This document shows, piece after piece, positions 47,455 through 58,200 of a DNA stretch of 64,000 nucleotides. Position numbers and translations under genes: made by a program. The DNA is taken from positions 12,838,967-12,902,966 of the forward strand of contig NC_133299.1 in the NCBI RefSeq assembly GCF_005239225.2. Reading direction: 5' to 3'. Source of the stretch: Populus alba (lineage: Eukaryota; Streptophyta; Magnoliopsida; Malpighiales; Salicaceae). The notes beneath the pieces are model-generated. The model saw nothing but the letters and a program-made list of their open reading frames with translations. It was not told the origin of the DNA and ran no database searches. How positions within the stretch are numbered: the first letter of the stretch is position 1; each line of letters opens with the position of its first letter.

Positions 47455-47682
47455 CTTTGTAGTGATACACAAAAAATCACAAAACAAGGAGAATACAAAC
47501 CTCAGCTGACAACCAAGAACCAAACCAAAAGAACCAAGAAATTAAGAGTTCTCTGTATCTAGGACTGATTGCAAAGAGCTAGGAGACCAAGAGTCCTATG
47601 TATCTAGGACTGATCCAGAATAATCCAGAAACCGAGAACAACAAGAAAGAACCTGATTTTGGAATACAAATTCAAAGGTATA

Positions 47683-47694
47683 GCTCTGATACCA
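47683..47694 (-). other. Primer-binding site of the copia element (initiator tRNA-Met)
   Basis: Minus strand TGGTATCAGAGC immediately follows the 5' LTR. This is the standard complement of the 3' end of plant initiator tRNA-Met used by copia elements. Confidence 0.95.
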
Positions 47695-47888
47695 TGTCAA
47701 ATTGGCTGAATGCCTTCTTTATATGAGAGTCCTGTTTCTTAAATAGGAAGGAATCCTGATTTACATCAATCCTGATTTACATCACATTCCTATAATTTAG
47801 GCCTAAAGTATAGGAAAATACTTATCCTATAATTACACTCCTATTTCAGCTGTATTTCTATCAATAACAACTACTGCCTATGCTAACA
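47695..47888 (-). repeat. 5' LTR of the copia element
   Basis: 194 bases. It is longer than the 3' LTR by an exact 16-base tandem duplication (AATCCTGATTTACATC at 47752-47767 and 47768-47783). The LTR is short, with little room for a promoter. Confidence 0.95.
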
Positions 47889-48859
47889 GTCTTGAACCTT
47901 GACTTGGCCTAAATATTCCGAATAAGCTCATTGATTGTCTTTTTAGTTTTTATGTTTTTTTGGCCTTGTAATTACTCAATCAACACTTGTAATGAATCAT
48001 TTGGTGATGTTTGTTGGTTCTTATTATTTTTTTAAAGTTAATAATGAAAAAAAAGTTTGAATTATATTGTTTTTCATTAATAACTCATAGTTAAAAGTCA
48101 ATTTTTATAATATATCTTGTTCCGGGATTTTATTCCCCCCCCTCCTTATCCATTTAGATTCAATTTGACTATCCTTTGTTTCTTGAATATAAAATGTTAT
48201 AAATATCAAACAAAAAAAATAATAATTTGTATCCTAAATTTTTTGAGGAATTTTATATTTTTCTTTGTTAAATAATTTTAGAATATATTTAGTTTTCATA
48301 TTCACTATTGTAATCTTATATTAATTTATGAAATTTAAGATTTGTATTTATTTATCTTATAAGCATAGGTTTGATAGCTATAAATATGAGACATTCACAC
48401 TTTTTTTTGTATGAGATATTGTTTTTATTCATTCTTGTATTCTTCCTTTTTTTTCCCACCACCTATACAATATCGTCAGTCCATTGTAACTAGTGATCTC
48501 AAGCTTTTTTTTTCAATGCCTCTTGTACTCCTAGGTCTATTATATGGTAATTCATGGTTTCTTGGGTCAAGGCAGAGTTTTGGATTGGGCTGTGCTACTC
48601 CAGGCTAAGTTCATTCTATCTCAAGTTTCGACTACAAAATTAACAAGAGTTTAAATGAATAGTTGGATTGGCAGATTTAATCACATTTTCAAGAATGTAG
48701 ACTAGACAGTATTCTTGGATTGGGCTGGGCTGCTCGGAGATTTAATCATCATCTTCTTTTCTTTTTTAACTTGCTATCGCAATGCATAAGAATTTAAATA
48801 GTATGCAAACCCTTGTGACTCTGAGTTACTTACTAGAATGTGTATGATATTATAATAAG

Positions 48860-48960
48860 ATTTAAAATATTTTTTTTAGAAATATATTAAAATAAATTTT
48901 TTTTTATTTTTTAAAAATTATTTTTTACATCATTACATCAAAACAGGCGCATTCCCTAAA
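48860..48960 (+). repeat. AT-rich dispersed repeat copy
   Basis: GAAATATATTAAAATAAATT, a T/A block, then AAATTATTTTTTACATCATT and ACATCAAAACA. Matches the family order. Confidence 0.6.
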
Positions 48961-49009
48961 CACATCCTTAACCCTCATGAGTCTAGTTGAGCATAGAGGT
49001 TTTCTAAAA

Positions 49010-49110
49010 TTTATTGTTTTATATATATTTTTAGATTATTTTAATATATTGATAAAAAATATTTTTTTTAAAATAAAAAAATTATTTTGATATATTTCTT
49101 AGCAAAAAGT
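49010..49110 (-). repeat. AT-rich dispersed repeat copy
   Basis: On the minus strand: CTTTTTGCTAAGAAATATAT, CAAAATAATTTTTTTATTTT, then TATTTTTTATCAATATATTA and AAATAATC. An inverted relative of the copy 50 bases to its left. Confidence 0.6.
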
Positions 49111-49804
49111 ATTTTAATCACTGTGTGTATATTACAATGATGCGTCAGCATTAATCACTTTGTGGTAAAAGTTTGTGATAGAAATATATACTTTCATGGG
49201 TGGATTGCAAGAATCTACAGAATTGCGTGTCTCTTACATATGAAGTTACAAATGCTAATCCAATTCTTCTCAATTTTTATTCAAAAGTATATAATTGAAC
49301 GTTTGATCCTAAATGCAATCAAAAACTGTAAAAGATATGCAATTCCAGTGCGAGAATCCACTAAGGAATTCTTCTATGTTGACTTTGCCAGGAATCTCAT
49401 CTTCTTCTTCCTTTTTCTTCTTATGAAAATCTTGAATGCCACTTCGTGTGGGCTTCTCGATGTCTGCCACAATCTATCCAATCCATTCGTGTCATGGGGG
49501 AAAAAAGGAGGCAAAAGCTAGTGGAAAGAAAATGAAAAAAAAACTTGGATTGGATTGATGCAAAAACTTCAATGATACTTTTGGCATGCACTAGCTCTAT
49601 TTTCTGAATTCTACTATGTGTTCATCATTCTTTAAAATCCCAAAACCATGGACTTAAAATACTCGAAAAGGATTTGTCGTCAGCTTTGGTTTTTTCTTTA
49701 ATCTTTCCTGTTTCTTCCTCGTTAAAACTCACATGCCATGTTTAGTTGGAAATAAAGGGGTAGATTGCCAAAACCTCCCTTAAACTCGAGGATGTTTTGT
49801 TCAG

Positions 49805-49935
49805 TGTCGGTGAAGGTTGTTTTTTTAAAAATTATTATTTTGATATAAACACATCAAATCTATCTAAAAACTCAAAAAATTAATTTAAAACAAAAATAAA
49901 ATTTTAAAAATTTGTAAACTTTTTGTTTAACTGCA
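49805..49935 (+). repeat. AT-rich dispersed repeat copy
   Basis: AAATTATTATTTTGATATAA followed by ACACATCAAATCTATC, CTCAAAAAATTAATTTAAAA and CAAAAATAAAA. Carries the diagnostic core. Confidence 0.6.
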
Positions 49936-51548
49936 GCTCCAAATATTAACTTCACTGTCTTTTCTAAATCAATCATTTTCATCCCTAACCATACAAGTCA
50001 CTAATTTTATGAGCCGTTCACTCAGAATAAAATGGCTGAAATAACTACATATAAATTTCCTATTTAGTTACTCCCTGATGTTTAGCCTACTCAACATTTA
50101 CTACACCACTTCGTTTTCCTTTATATATATATATGAGATGAGCACTCAGTTATTCAGGTCATAATACATTGCATTAAATCTTTAAATAAATGTTATTTCA
50201 AGCCATTATAAGAAAATATTAAAAAACGCATTCCACACGAAAGGAGAGATAATAAGAAAAGACAAAAGAAGGGTGAAGTTTAGGGTTGTTTAGGACATTA
50301 GGATGTAACCTTTCAACTCAAAATTTTGACTATGTTAACATTTAAGTAATAAATATATCAAGCTGGATGTAACTGTTTGGTTTAGTAAATAAAAAATAAA
50401 AACAAGGATGCGAATGTAGATCAGACCAAACTTCAGGGAAGTTTTAGTAATTTACCTGAAAAAGATTGAAGGATGCAAGGCACAAAAGCTCCACTTTTAT
50501 AGCCAGGCATTTGCAAAGTCTCATATTGCTTGCAGCAATAAAGTCACATATATCCAACTTTAATACACCACCATGAAAAAAAAAAAAACAAAAAAAGAGG
50601 GAAAAGGGAAAAGGGCGACTCACGTGTAAAGGAAAAGAAAGTATTTTCCAATATTCTTTTTTCACTCTCTTTTTGCTACCAGATATTTCAACTCTCAACT
50701 CTGTATATATTGTCCAAAAGCTCCAACAACAATCATGAATTTTGGATTTGTTAATTTCCTAAGACACAAGAAAATCTGACTTTGCTAGCTATCCAATTGT
50801 TTAAAAATCAAAGCAAGCGCACACTTTGTCTACTGTTGGTGGACCATCTTTTTTTTCTCCCTAGCTTTTATAGCGTGTGAAGCATCTTCACTGCCTAGAC
50901 TTAAAGCTCCTTTCTGCTAAAATCCCAAGCCCCCCTTCCCTCCCAAAATTAATTAACACAAACAAGTAATCAGAAAACAAAAGGGTATCCATAAGTCAAA
51001 AGATACCACAATTTCGATGGTTCATACAATCTGAGGAGACAAGTCGACTTGATTATAATGATTAGATAATAAGTTCATTAGATCCCATGAACTGGGTGCA
51101 GATTATGGAGATTCCAATGGAAAGACAAGGCTAGTTTTGGTAAGGGATCGAGACTTGTTTGTACCAGGTTCAGCTCTAGTAGACAAAACAGAATCATATA
51201 ATATCTGAACCAAATCGAGTTTAAGCCTTACGTTTCCCGTTTAATCTTAGATTATGAGAAAATCCGAGAATTAATCCAATCAATCTTCGACATAATTATA
51301 TGCCATTGCTTTAATGTTCGTGACACAGGAGGCTCACCCTCCACATGATCCATGTAGCTCTCAAGAATGTCCAGATTGAATGTATGTTTACTATTTATTA
51401 TGAGGAATCCACATTTCTTCAAGTTTGACGTCGCGCATGGCAAGATGATAAGATTCGTTTAAAACCCTAAAAGGATACTTATCCATTTTCATTTTATTTA
51501 TTTATTATCTTACAAAATCTGATTTTATTAAAGATTAAGCATATGTTC

Positions 51549-51686
51549 TATATTATAGAATATATCTATATAGAAAATATTATAGGCATACTCTTATGTT
51601 GTAATCTCCACCATTACTATTGTACATTGCCTTACATATAGAAAAAGTTGGCTAACCAATAGGTTAAGTCTCCTAATTATTCTTAA
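51549..51686 (+). repeat. 5' LTR of the old copia element
   Basis: About 138 bases, similar to 56330-56474. The left edge is inferred from the shared TATATTATAGAA and is not the canonical TG. Confidence 0.75.
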
Positions 51687-52118
51687 TTTGGTATCAAAGC
51701 CTTTTACTATCAAAACTCTTCTCTCTTTCTCTCTCTCTCCCCCCTTGCAACCAACCTTTTATCTTCCTCTCCTAAATGGACTCTACTGCTACTGTTGCCG
51801 ACTTCTCTCTCAACATCGGTGGTATAGCCCAGCCGACCAACCATCTACAAGCTGTTGCTGGTGGTGTCCTTCCTCCACAATAATAGCCTTCACTTGCAGA
51901 GCACATCAATGACTCCTCCTCACAAGTTTCTATCGTTCCTCTGCACATTATGGAAACACAAACTCCAGCTATCGTTGCTCTATCAAACACACACCAAGTT
52001 GTTTCAGTGAAACTTATGAACGCAAATTATCTTTATTGACGAATGCAGATGAAGCCCTATCTTCTTGGTCAAGGTGTTTCTCACTTCGTTGACGGCTTAG
52101 TGTCGTGTCCTCCAGCTC

Positions 52119-52960
52119 ATGTTTTTGATAGTTCTGCTAGTTCTTCCTCTACAATTAGTTCTTTATTGGAAGCAATATGATCAACTTGTTTTGAGTGTAT
52201 TACTCTCCTCTCTCTTCATAGATGTGTTGCATCTTGTGATAGATTGTCATACCTCGCAATGTGTTTGTCGCACTCTTGAGAAAGCTCTTGTGTCTCCGTC
52301 TAATTCTCGCATCATACAACTCCATGGTTCCTTTCAAGATCTTCGGCAAGGTGACTCATCGGTTAGTATATATATGTATATACAACAAGCTAAATCATTA
52401 TTTGATGAATTGGCTGCTGTTGGTCGCCCCATGTCCCTTAAAGACTTCAATCTATATGTGTTTTGTGGCCTTCCTAGTGAGTTCAAAGACTTGGTAACGA
52501 GTTTTATAACCAAGGCAAAACTACTGTTATATACTAATTAATCTTCATATCCATCTTTTTACCCATGAATTTTTGCACAAGAACTCCCTTCATTCCATGG
52601 ATGCCACCCCATTTCTGCCATCTTCATCTCTTTTGCCGCTACCACCACTGCTGCTAACACCACATCTCTCTGCTCATCTTGCTATATCTCATTACAACTC
52701 AAGGTGTAACAGGGGTCGTTCTCATGGCAATTGGTGTCCCAATAAAAATTGTTACAATCACTAGAACATGAGCCAATCTGTTGCTGACTGGAGGCCAAAC
52801 AATTGGCAGCAAAACAAATGCAACATAAGGGTTGGCTAGTGGTCTAGACAACAACATGTTCGTTGCCAATTGTGCTTTAATTTTGGTCACATAACTCCCT
52901 ATTGTTCCTAATTTTGCAGCTGTACCCAGCGGCCCTCTACTCACCTTATTGTTGAGAATG
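52119..52960 (+). pseudogene. Copia gag remnant
   Basis: 52119-52541 contains the UBN2-type block (EKALVSPSNSRIIQLHGSF, SVSIYMYIQQAKSLFDELAA, FCGLPSEFKDLVTSF). It is preceded by a damaged start near 51776 and followed by a Gly/Asn/Arg-rich stretch and a Cys/His region (about 52700-52930) in broken frames. The gag leader carries a CT-rich run (51718-51746). Non-functional. Confidence 0.75.
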
Positions 52961-53040
52961 TTTCTGCTGCGAATTGTTTCCCCGACACCAGCTTGAATCA
53001 ATACGTCACATTTGATCTTGCAAGTTTAACTGATTCTACA

Positions 53041-54255
53041 ACCTAAGTAATGATTATTTACATTTTGGTGACAGTAAGGGTCTTGACATATCACATATTG
53101 GGCATACTACGTTACATTTCCTAAAACACATTTTTACATTATCTAATGTTCTTCATATGCTTCATATTACCACACCGTTATTATCTGTTCATAAATTCTA
53201 TTATGATAATCATGTTTATTTTGAATTTCATGTTTCTATGTTTTATGTCAAGGATCTCATCACCAAGGAAGTTCTCCTTTTCGGTTAGAGTAATGATGGT
53301 CTTTATGTCCTCTCCAAGTCTTCTGCCACGTCAATTCCTTAAGCTTTTTAGTCTTCTTGCATCTTCGTGACTGCTGACTTGTGACATCGTCGTTTGGGTC
53401 ATCCAACCCCTTGTATTTTAAATTTTTTAGTTTCCAGCAATAAAATTGTATGTACTTATAGATGTTCTCTTGCTCAGTGTCAAGCTTGTCAATTAGACAA
53501 ATCGTCGCATCCATCGTTGCGATCTATGGGTCACAAATTATTGTCCTACTTGATTTAATATTTAGTGATGTTTGGGGTCCCGCCTCTATGTTTTCTTCTA
53601 ATGTCTTTCATTACTTTGTTACATTTATCGATGCACATACCAAACATGTATGCTATTATCTGGTTTTTGCCAAATCTGATGTGTTTTCCATCTTTCATTG
53701 TTTTCAAACACTTGTTGAACGTCATTTTTCACTTAAAATTAAATCTATTCAAACTGATTGGGGTAGTGAATATCATAAGGCAAATAAATTCTTTCAGACC
53801 ATTGGTATTCATCATCAGTTAATCTGTCCTCATGCTCATGAACAAAATAACACTGTTGAGTATCGTCATTGGCATATTGTTCAAATTGGCCTCACCTGTT
53901 TAGGCTAATGTAATGCACCATTATGATTTTAGAACTACGTTTTTAAATCATTAGTATATTTTTTTAATCGTATGCCTATTTTTGTTCTTCAAAATACATC
54001 TCCGTTTGAGTGTCTGTTTCGTCGTACTCCTGATTATAATTTTTCGTGTACTTTTAGATGTCTTTGTTTTCCTTTTTTGCATCCATACCATGCTCACAAA
54101 TTGGATTTTTGTTCCTTTCTATATTTGTTCTTAGGATATAGATCATCCCATCTTGGTTATCGTTGTCTTGATTTAATATCTCATTGTATTTATATCTCCT
54201 GTCATGTTCGCTTTTATAAAATGTCTTTCTTTTTACGAATTCTAAACAGATAACA
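53041..54255 (+). pseudogene. Copia integrase remnant
   Basis: 53462-53908: DLIFSDVWGPAS (first Asp), FVTFIDAHTKHVCYYL, SIQTDWGSEYHK (second Asp), CPHAHEQNNTVEYRH, where the usual NGxxER is altered, so the catalytic Glu region is damaged. 53972-54253 holds the integrase C-terminal block (SPFECLFRRTPDY, FLGYRSSHLGYRC). The frame is broken between pieces. Confidence 0.75.
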
Positions 54256-54799
54256 TATTCACCACTACCCTCCACACAACCTACACACCTCCCACCCTTG
54301 AATCCTCCTCAACTCTTTAAGCCTACCATTTTACAAACCTGCCCAAACAGCACCCCTGCTCTGCCTTCTATAGCACCCTAACATATTGTGCACTTGCCCA
54401 CATATTCTATAACCACTTCATCATCGTCCAACCCTGCTATACTGTCATAATTTGCTATTTTTTCCAATGATTATTATGCAAGAACAAGTTCTCCATAAAT
54501 AGATGTTCATGCTTTCAAGTCTGACGCTGTAAAACAACCCAATTCTATAGTAGATTTGCCGGTATCTGCTATATAGACCAATCTCTCCACCGATTCTCCA
54601 GCCAGATTACAGCTCTGTGTAGACCTTTCTTCGTATCCTCTGTAGCAACTTTATGATACATGCTCTTTTTCTCCACGCGCAGCAACTCATCAACATCACA
54701 TAGTCCTTCGTCCTAGAAAACCCAAGAAAACACTGTCCATAGCAACTACCACTGCTTTTGCTGCCTCCTTCAATCGGGTAGTTTCTCCTCCTACTTATG

Positions 54800-56320
54800 A
54801 GCCGCTTACTTTAATGATTTTAACAGGTATGAGGCATGACATAGTGTTATACATGAGGAAATTTAAGCCTTACACGCTAACATAACTTGGACCTTGGTGC
54901 CGTTTCACCCTTCGATGAATGTTGTTGGTAGTTGGTTGGTGTACATGATTAAACATTTGATAGTAGCATTGAGAGGTCTAAGGTGCGTCTAGTTGTTAGA
55001 GGTTTCACTTAGTAAAAAGGTATTGATTACTCTAAAACCTTAAGTCCTGTTATTAAACAGGCGATCGTCAGATTAGTCTTCTTAATTGTGGTTTCGTGTG
55101 ATTAGAAAATTCATCAGCTTGATATTCATAATGCCTTTCTCAATGGCGTTCTTAACGAAGAGGTCTACATGAAAGAACCTTTAGGTTTGTTTATTTGACT
55201 CTCCCCTCTCATGTGTGTAGATTACATAAGTCTTTATATGGTTTAAAACAGGCTTCACAGACTTGGTATACTCATCTGAATGACTTTTTGCTATTAGTTG
55301 GTTTTTGCGCCTCTAAGGTGGATACCTTATTATTTATCTTCTTTTTTGGTACTAATATTTGTTATCTTTTGGTCTATGATGATGATATTTTACTTACGGG
55401 TAGCAATTCTCTTATACTTCAACACCTCATCCAGTTACTGAGCTCATAATTTAAGTTTCGTGACTTGGGCACTGTTCATTATTTTTTGGTACCAAGGTTC
55501 AATCTACTAGTATGGGTCTTATGCTATGACAACATAAATACACACTTGACATCCTCACTTAGGTTAGTATAACATCTTGCAAACCTGTTGATACTCTTAT
55601 CTCTACATCTAAAACTATCATACTGCTCGATCCTTTGTTTTCTAATGCTACACGTTTTTGTCAAATTATAGGTGCTCTTCAATATCTCATTTTTATGAGA
55701 CCATATATTTGCTTTGTTGTTAATAGAGTTTGTCAGTTTATGCCTGCTCCTATAAATTCTCATTGGGCTACCGTTAAATGCATTTTGTGTTATCTTAAAG
55801 GTACAACAACACATGGCCTACATATTACTCGTAGTTCTTCATTTGCATTACATCACTTTACAGATGCAGATTGGGCAAGTAGAATTGATGATAGAAAATC
55901 TATGGGTGGTTATCTTGTATTTTTTGATCAGACACCAATTTCATAGAAATCAGGTAAGCAACGTACAATTACTCGCTCCTCTACTAAAGCTGAGTACAAA
56001 GCCTTAGCCGATGACACTGCTAAGGTTACATGGCTTCAGTATTTATTAACAGATATTCAGATTCTGTCTATTTTTGCTCCTATCATTTGATGTGATAACC
56101 TTGGTGCCACTTATTTATTTGCAAATTCTGTTTTTCATACTCACACAAAACATGTTAAGGTTGATTATCATTTTGTCAGAGATAGAGTTGCAAAGAAGGA
56201 GATTCAAATTCATTTTATTTCCTCTCATTATCGACTTGCCGATGTTTTTACGAAGCCACTTCTTACTGCTTTGTTTATTGTATTTCATTTCAAGCTTCAG
56301 GTTGATCGTTTACCCTTAAC
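54800..56320 (+). pseudogene. Copia reverse transcriptase and RNase H remnant
   Basis: Broken reverse transcriptase: a KTLSPVIKQAIVR-like block (about 55037-55075), NAFLNGVL (about 55129-55152), [16 protein letters not shown] (55195-55449 frame), and VYDDDILLTGSN at the catalytic site, where family members have YVDD. RNase H: FTDADWASRIDDRKSMGGY, TRSSTKAEYKALA, HVKVDYHFVRD and LADVFTKPL (55856-56260) in changing frames. Non-functional. Confidence 0.8.
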
Positions 56321-56329
56321 TTGAGGGGG

Positions 56330-56474
56330 TATATTATAGAAAGTACCTATATAGGAAATATTATAGGTATACTCTTATGTTGTAATCTCCACCATTACTT
56401 TGTACATGACCATATATATATATATATATATAAGGTTGGCTAACCGATAGATTGAGCCCCCTAATTATTCTCAA
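56330..56474 (+). repeat. 3' LTR of the old copia element
   Basis: About 145 bases. It contains an expanded (TA)n run at about 56412-56432 absent from the 5' copy, so the two LTRs differ by microsatellite growth as well as substitutions. Confidence 0.75.
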
Positions 56475-57100
56475 CTGTCTAAAGTGGACAATATTAATGT
56501 CCGTTAAGAGGATTATTATTCTTAAACTTAATTCGAGCTAGTAAAAAATTTTGATTATATGACTATTTGACCTATCCTAATTGATGTTATGAATCGAATT
56601 TCCAAAGGATATTATTAGACCTGAGAAATGAGAACAATTGGACCAGTAAAGTCACGTATTGTCTTGGTTTTTTTTTATAAAAAAAAAAACAATAATAAAA
56701 AATTGTAATCTATGAGATTCAAACTTAGTATTCTACCACTTACGTTTCACCTTTTGTTATATATATATATATCATCAATTGATTTATTTATTGATGAAGT
56801 CCTCAAAATTCAACCATCCTAGGAATAGGGCTCCCAGGTTGAATAATCATTTAATCAATAGGTTCTAGCAATCTCATCTATTCTCCCTAGCTAAGGTAGT
56901 TAATATCTTATACTTGAGGCTTGGTAGATTAAGGTTATTTATGGCTAGTACCTACGTGGTAAGCTAAGGTGGAGGTGAAGACTTTTCGATACTTAAATAA
57001 GTATTTTTTTAGAGAGATAAAAATACAAGAATATTCTAGAAAAAGATGCTTTGAAAATATATATGTAGTAAGGAATGAAGATTGTGAATCTTTATTTTGA
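56475..57100. other. Spacer after the old copia element
   Basis: AT-rich, with TA runs at 56757-56772. No gene. 56800-57100 may already belong to the repeat-bearing LTR-like sequence that follows. Confidence 0.5.
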
Positions 57101-58200
57101 AGGTTTTATTGTCTCATGATGTATTTATAGCTAATGAGTCTTGTTTTTTTTTTTTTTTGTAAGGAGAAGAGTTTGAAGGAGAATCTTACCCTGATAGTGT
57201 TTAATGTGAGATAATATATCTTACATCTATATTAATGTTTGATGGAAATATAATGGGTCATTAAAGAACTTATATACACCTAAAATGTGTGATCTTATAC
57301 TGATAGCATTTAATGAGGGATAAATACCCCTTACATCTATATTAATATTTTATAAGAATATGATGGGTCATTGGAGGACTTCTATATACTTAAAAGGTGT
57401 AGGGAGATTAGAGTCCAAGACCTCAAATGTAAGTAAATCTATTGAGGCTGAGTTCTTCCCTAAGGTTAGATCTAAGGGGGGTTGGTCATTCCTTTGGGAG
57501 TGCCAGGGAAAGATGGTCGTTATCTTGGACTTGGTTTATTACCAAGTCAAAGTGCCTTAGATCTGACATGTTTTTGAAATCCACATCACCTCATTCTTTT
57601 AGGCGTGCCAAGGGAGGATGATCGTTCCTTTGGCCATGCCCAATAAAGAATGGTCGTTACCTTGGACTTGGTTAACTGTTAAGTCTAAGTACTTAGGATC
57701 TTACATGTTTGCCAAAGCCATGTAGTTTTGGGCATGGTTGACTGTCAAATCCAAGTGCCTTGAGTTTAACATGTATTCCAGAGCCACATTAGCTCATTCC
57801 CTTGGGCATGTCAAGGGAGGATGATCATTCCTTAAGGCATGCTCTCAAAAGAATGATCATTCTTTTGGGTGTGCCAAGGGCTTTGCATACTACTGAGTCT
57901 AGCATGACCGAGGCTTGGCACACTGTCAAGCCAAATAGTGTTTGGGTGTGGCTAACACTAGACACAACATGTCAGGGATTGACATACTACCAAACCTAAT
58001 CACGTCTAGGTTTGGATAACACTAGACCCAGTGTGCCCGATGCTTTACACATTACAAAAGAGAATAGTCATTCCCTTAGGCGTGAAAGGGTTTAGGATAC
58101 TGCTGAGCTTAGTGTGCCTACAACTTGGCACATTGTTAAGCCTCCACTTAGGGCATGCTCATTCTCTTGAGCGTGCCCAAAGAAGAAGGCTCATAAGAGT
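57100..58200. repeat. Degenerate tandem repeats, probably part of an LTR
   Basis: 57182-57290 and 57291-57400 are imperfect copies of a unit of about 110 bases containing TTACATCTATATTAATRTTT and ATRATGGGTCATT. From 57470 to 58170, words like TTGGGCRTGYCAAGGGAGGA, GATGATCATTCCTT and CTTGGACTTGGTTAACT recur at irregular spacing of about 100-200 bases, without coding potential. A TGTATTTATAGCTAATG box at 57119-57136 would suit an LTR promoter on the plus strand. No primer site or second LTR was seen. Confidence 0.6.

Larger units (their letters stand above)
43259..47893 (-). mobile_element. Ty1/copia retrotransposon with both LTRs and 5-bp target duplication
   Basis: The element runs 43264-47888 (4,625 bases), flanked by GTCTT on both sides (43259-43263 and 47889-47893). 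The LTRs are 178 and 194 bases, each with TG...CA ends. The primer-binding site for initiator tRNA-Met abuts the 5' LTR and a polypurine tract abuts the 3' LTR. Gag, protease, integrase, reverse transcriptase and RNase H follow in copia order on the minus strand. The LTRs differ at about five positions in 178 plus one 16-base duplication, so the insertion is fairly young. Two frame changes and at least five internal stops make this copy unable to encode a full polyprotein. Confidence 0.95.
47894..51548. other. Intergenic region between the two copia elements
   Basis: About 3.6 kb, AT-rich, with three copies of the AT-rich dispersed repeat (48860-48960, 49010-49110, 49805-49935). The open frame of 119 residues at 49162-49521 and the minus-strand frame at 50698-50444 have no recognisable domain. 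No gene supported. Confidence 0.6.
51549..56474 (+). mobile_element. Old Ty1/copia retrotransposon, plus strand
   Basis: Two related terminal repeats (about 51549-51686 and 56330-56474) share TATTATAGAA...GGAAATATTATAGG and CTCTTATGTTGTAATCTCCA. The left one is followed by TGGTATCAAAGC (51689-51700), one mismatch from the initiator tRNA-Met primer site. The right one is preceded by the polypurine tract TTGAGGGGG (56321-56329). Between them are gag, integrase, reverse transcriptase and RNase H remnants in copia order. Many stops and frame changes occur, and the LTRs are much more diverged than those of the element at 43.3-47.9 kb. No matching target duplication was found. Confidence 0.88.

Noticed and set aside
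49162..49521. Plus-strand open frame of 119 residues
   Set aside because: No domain, no promoter or partner exons; flanked by dispersed repeats.
57360..57999. Short open frames in the repeat block
   Set aside because: They are translations of the degenerate repeats and share no family signature.
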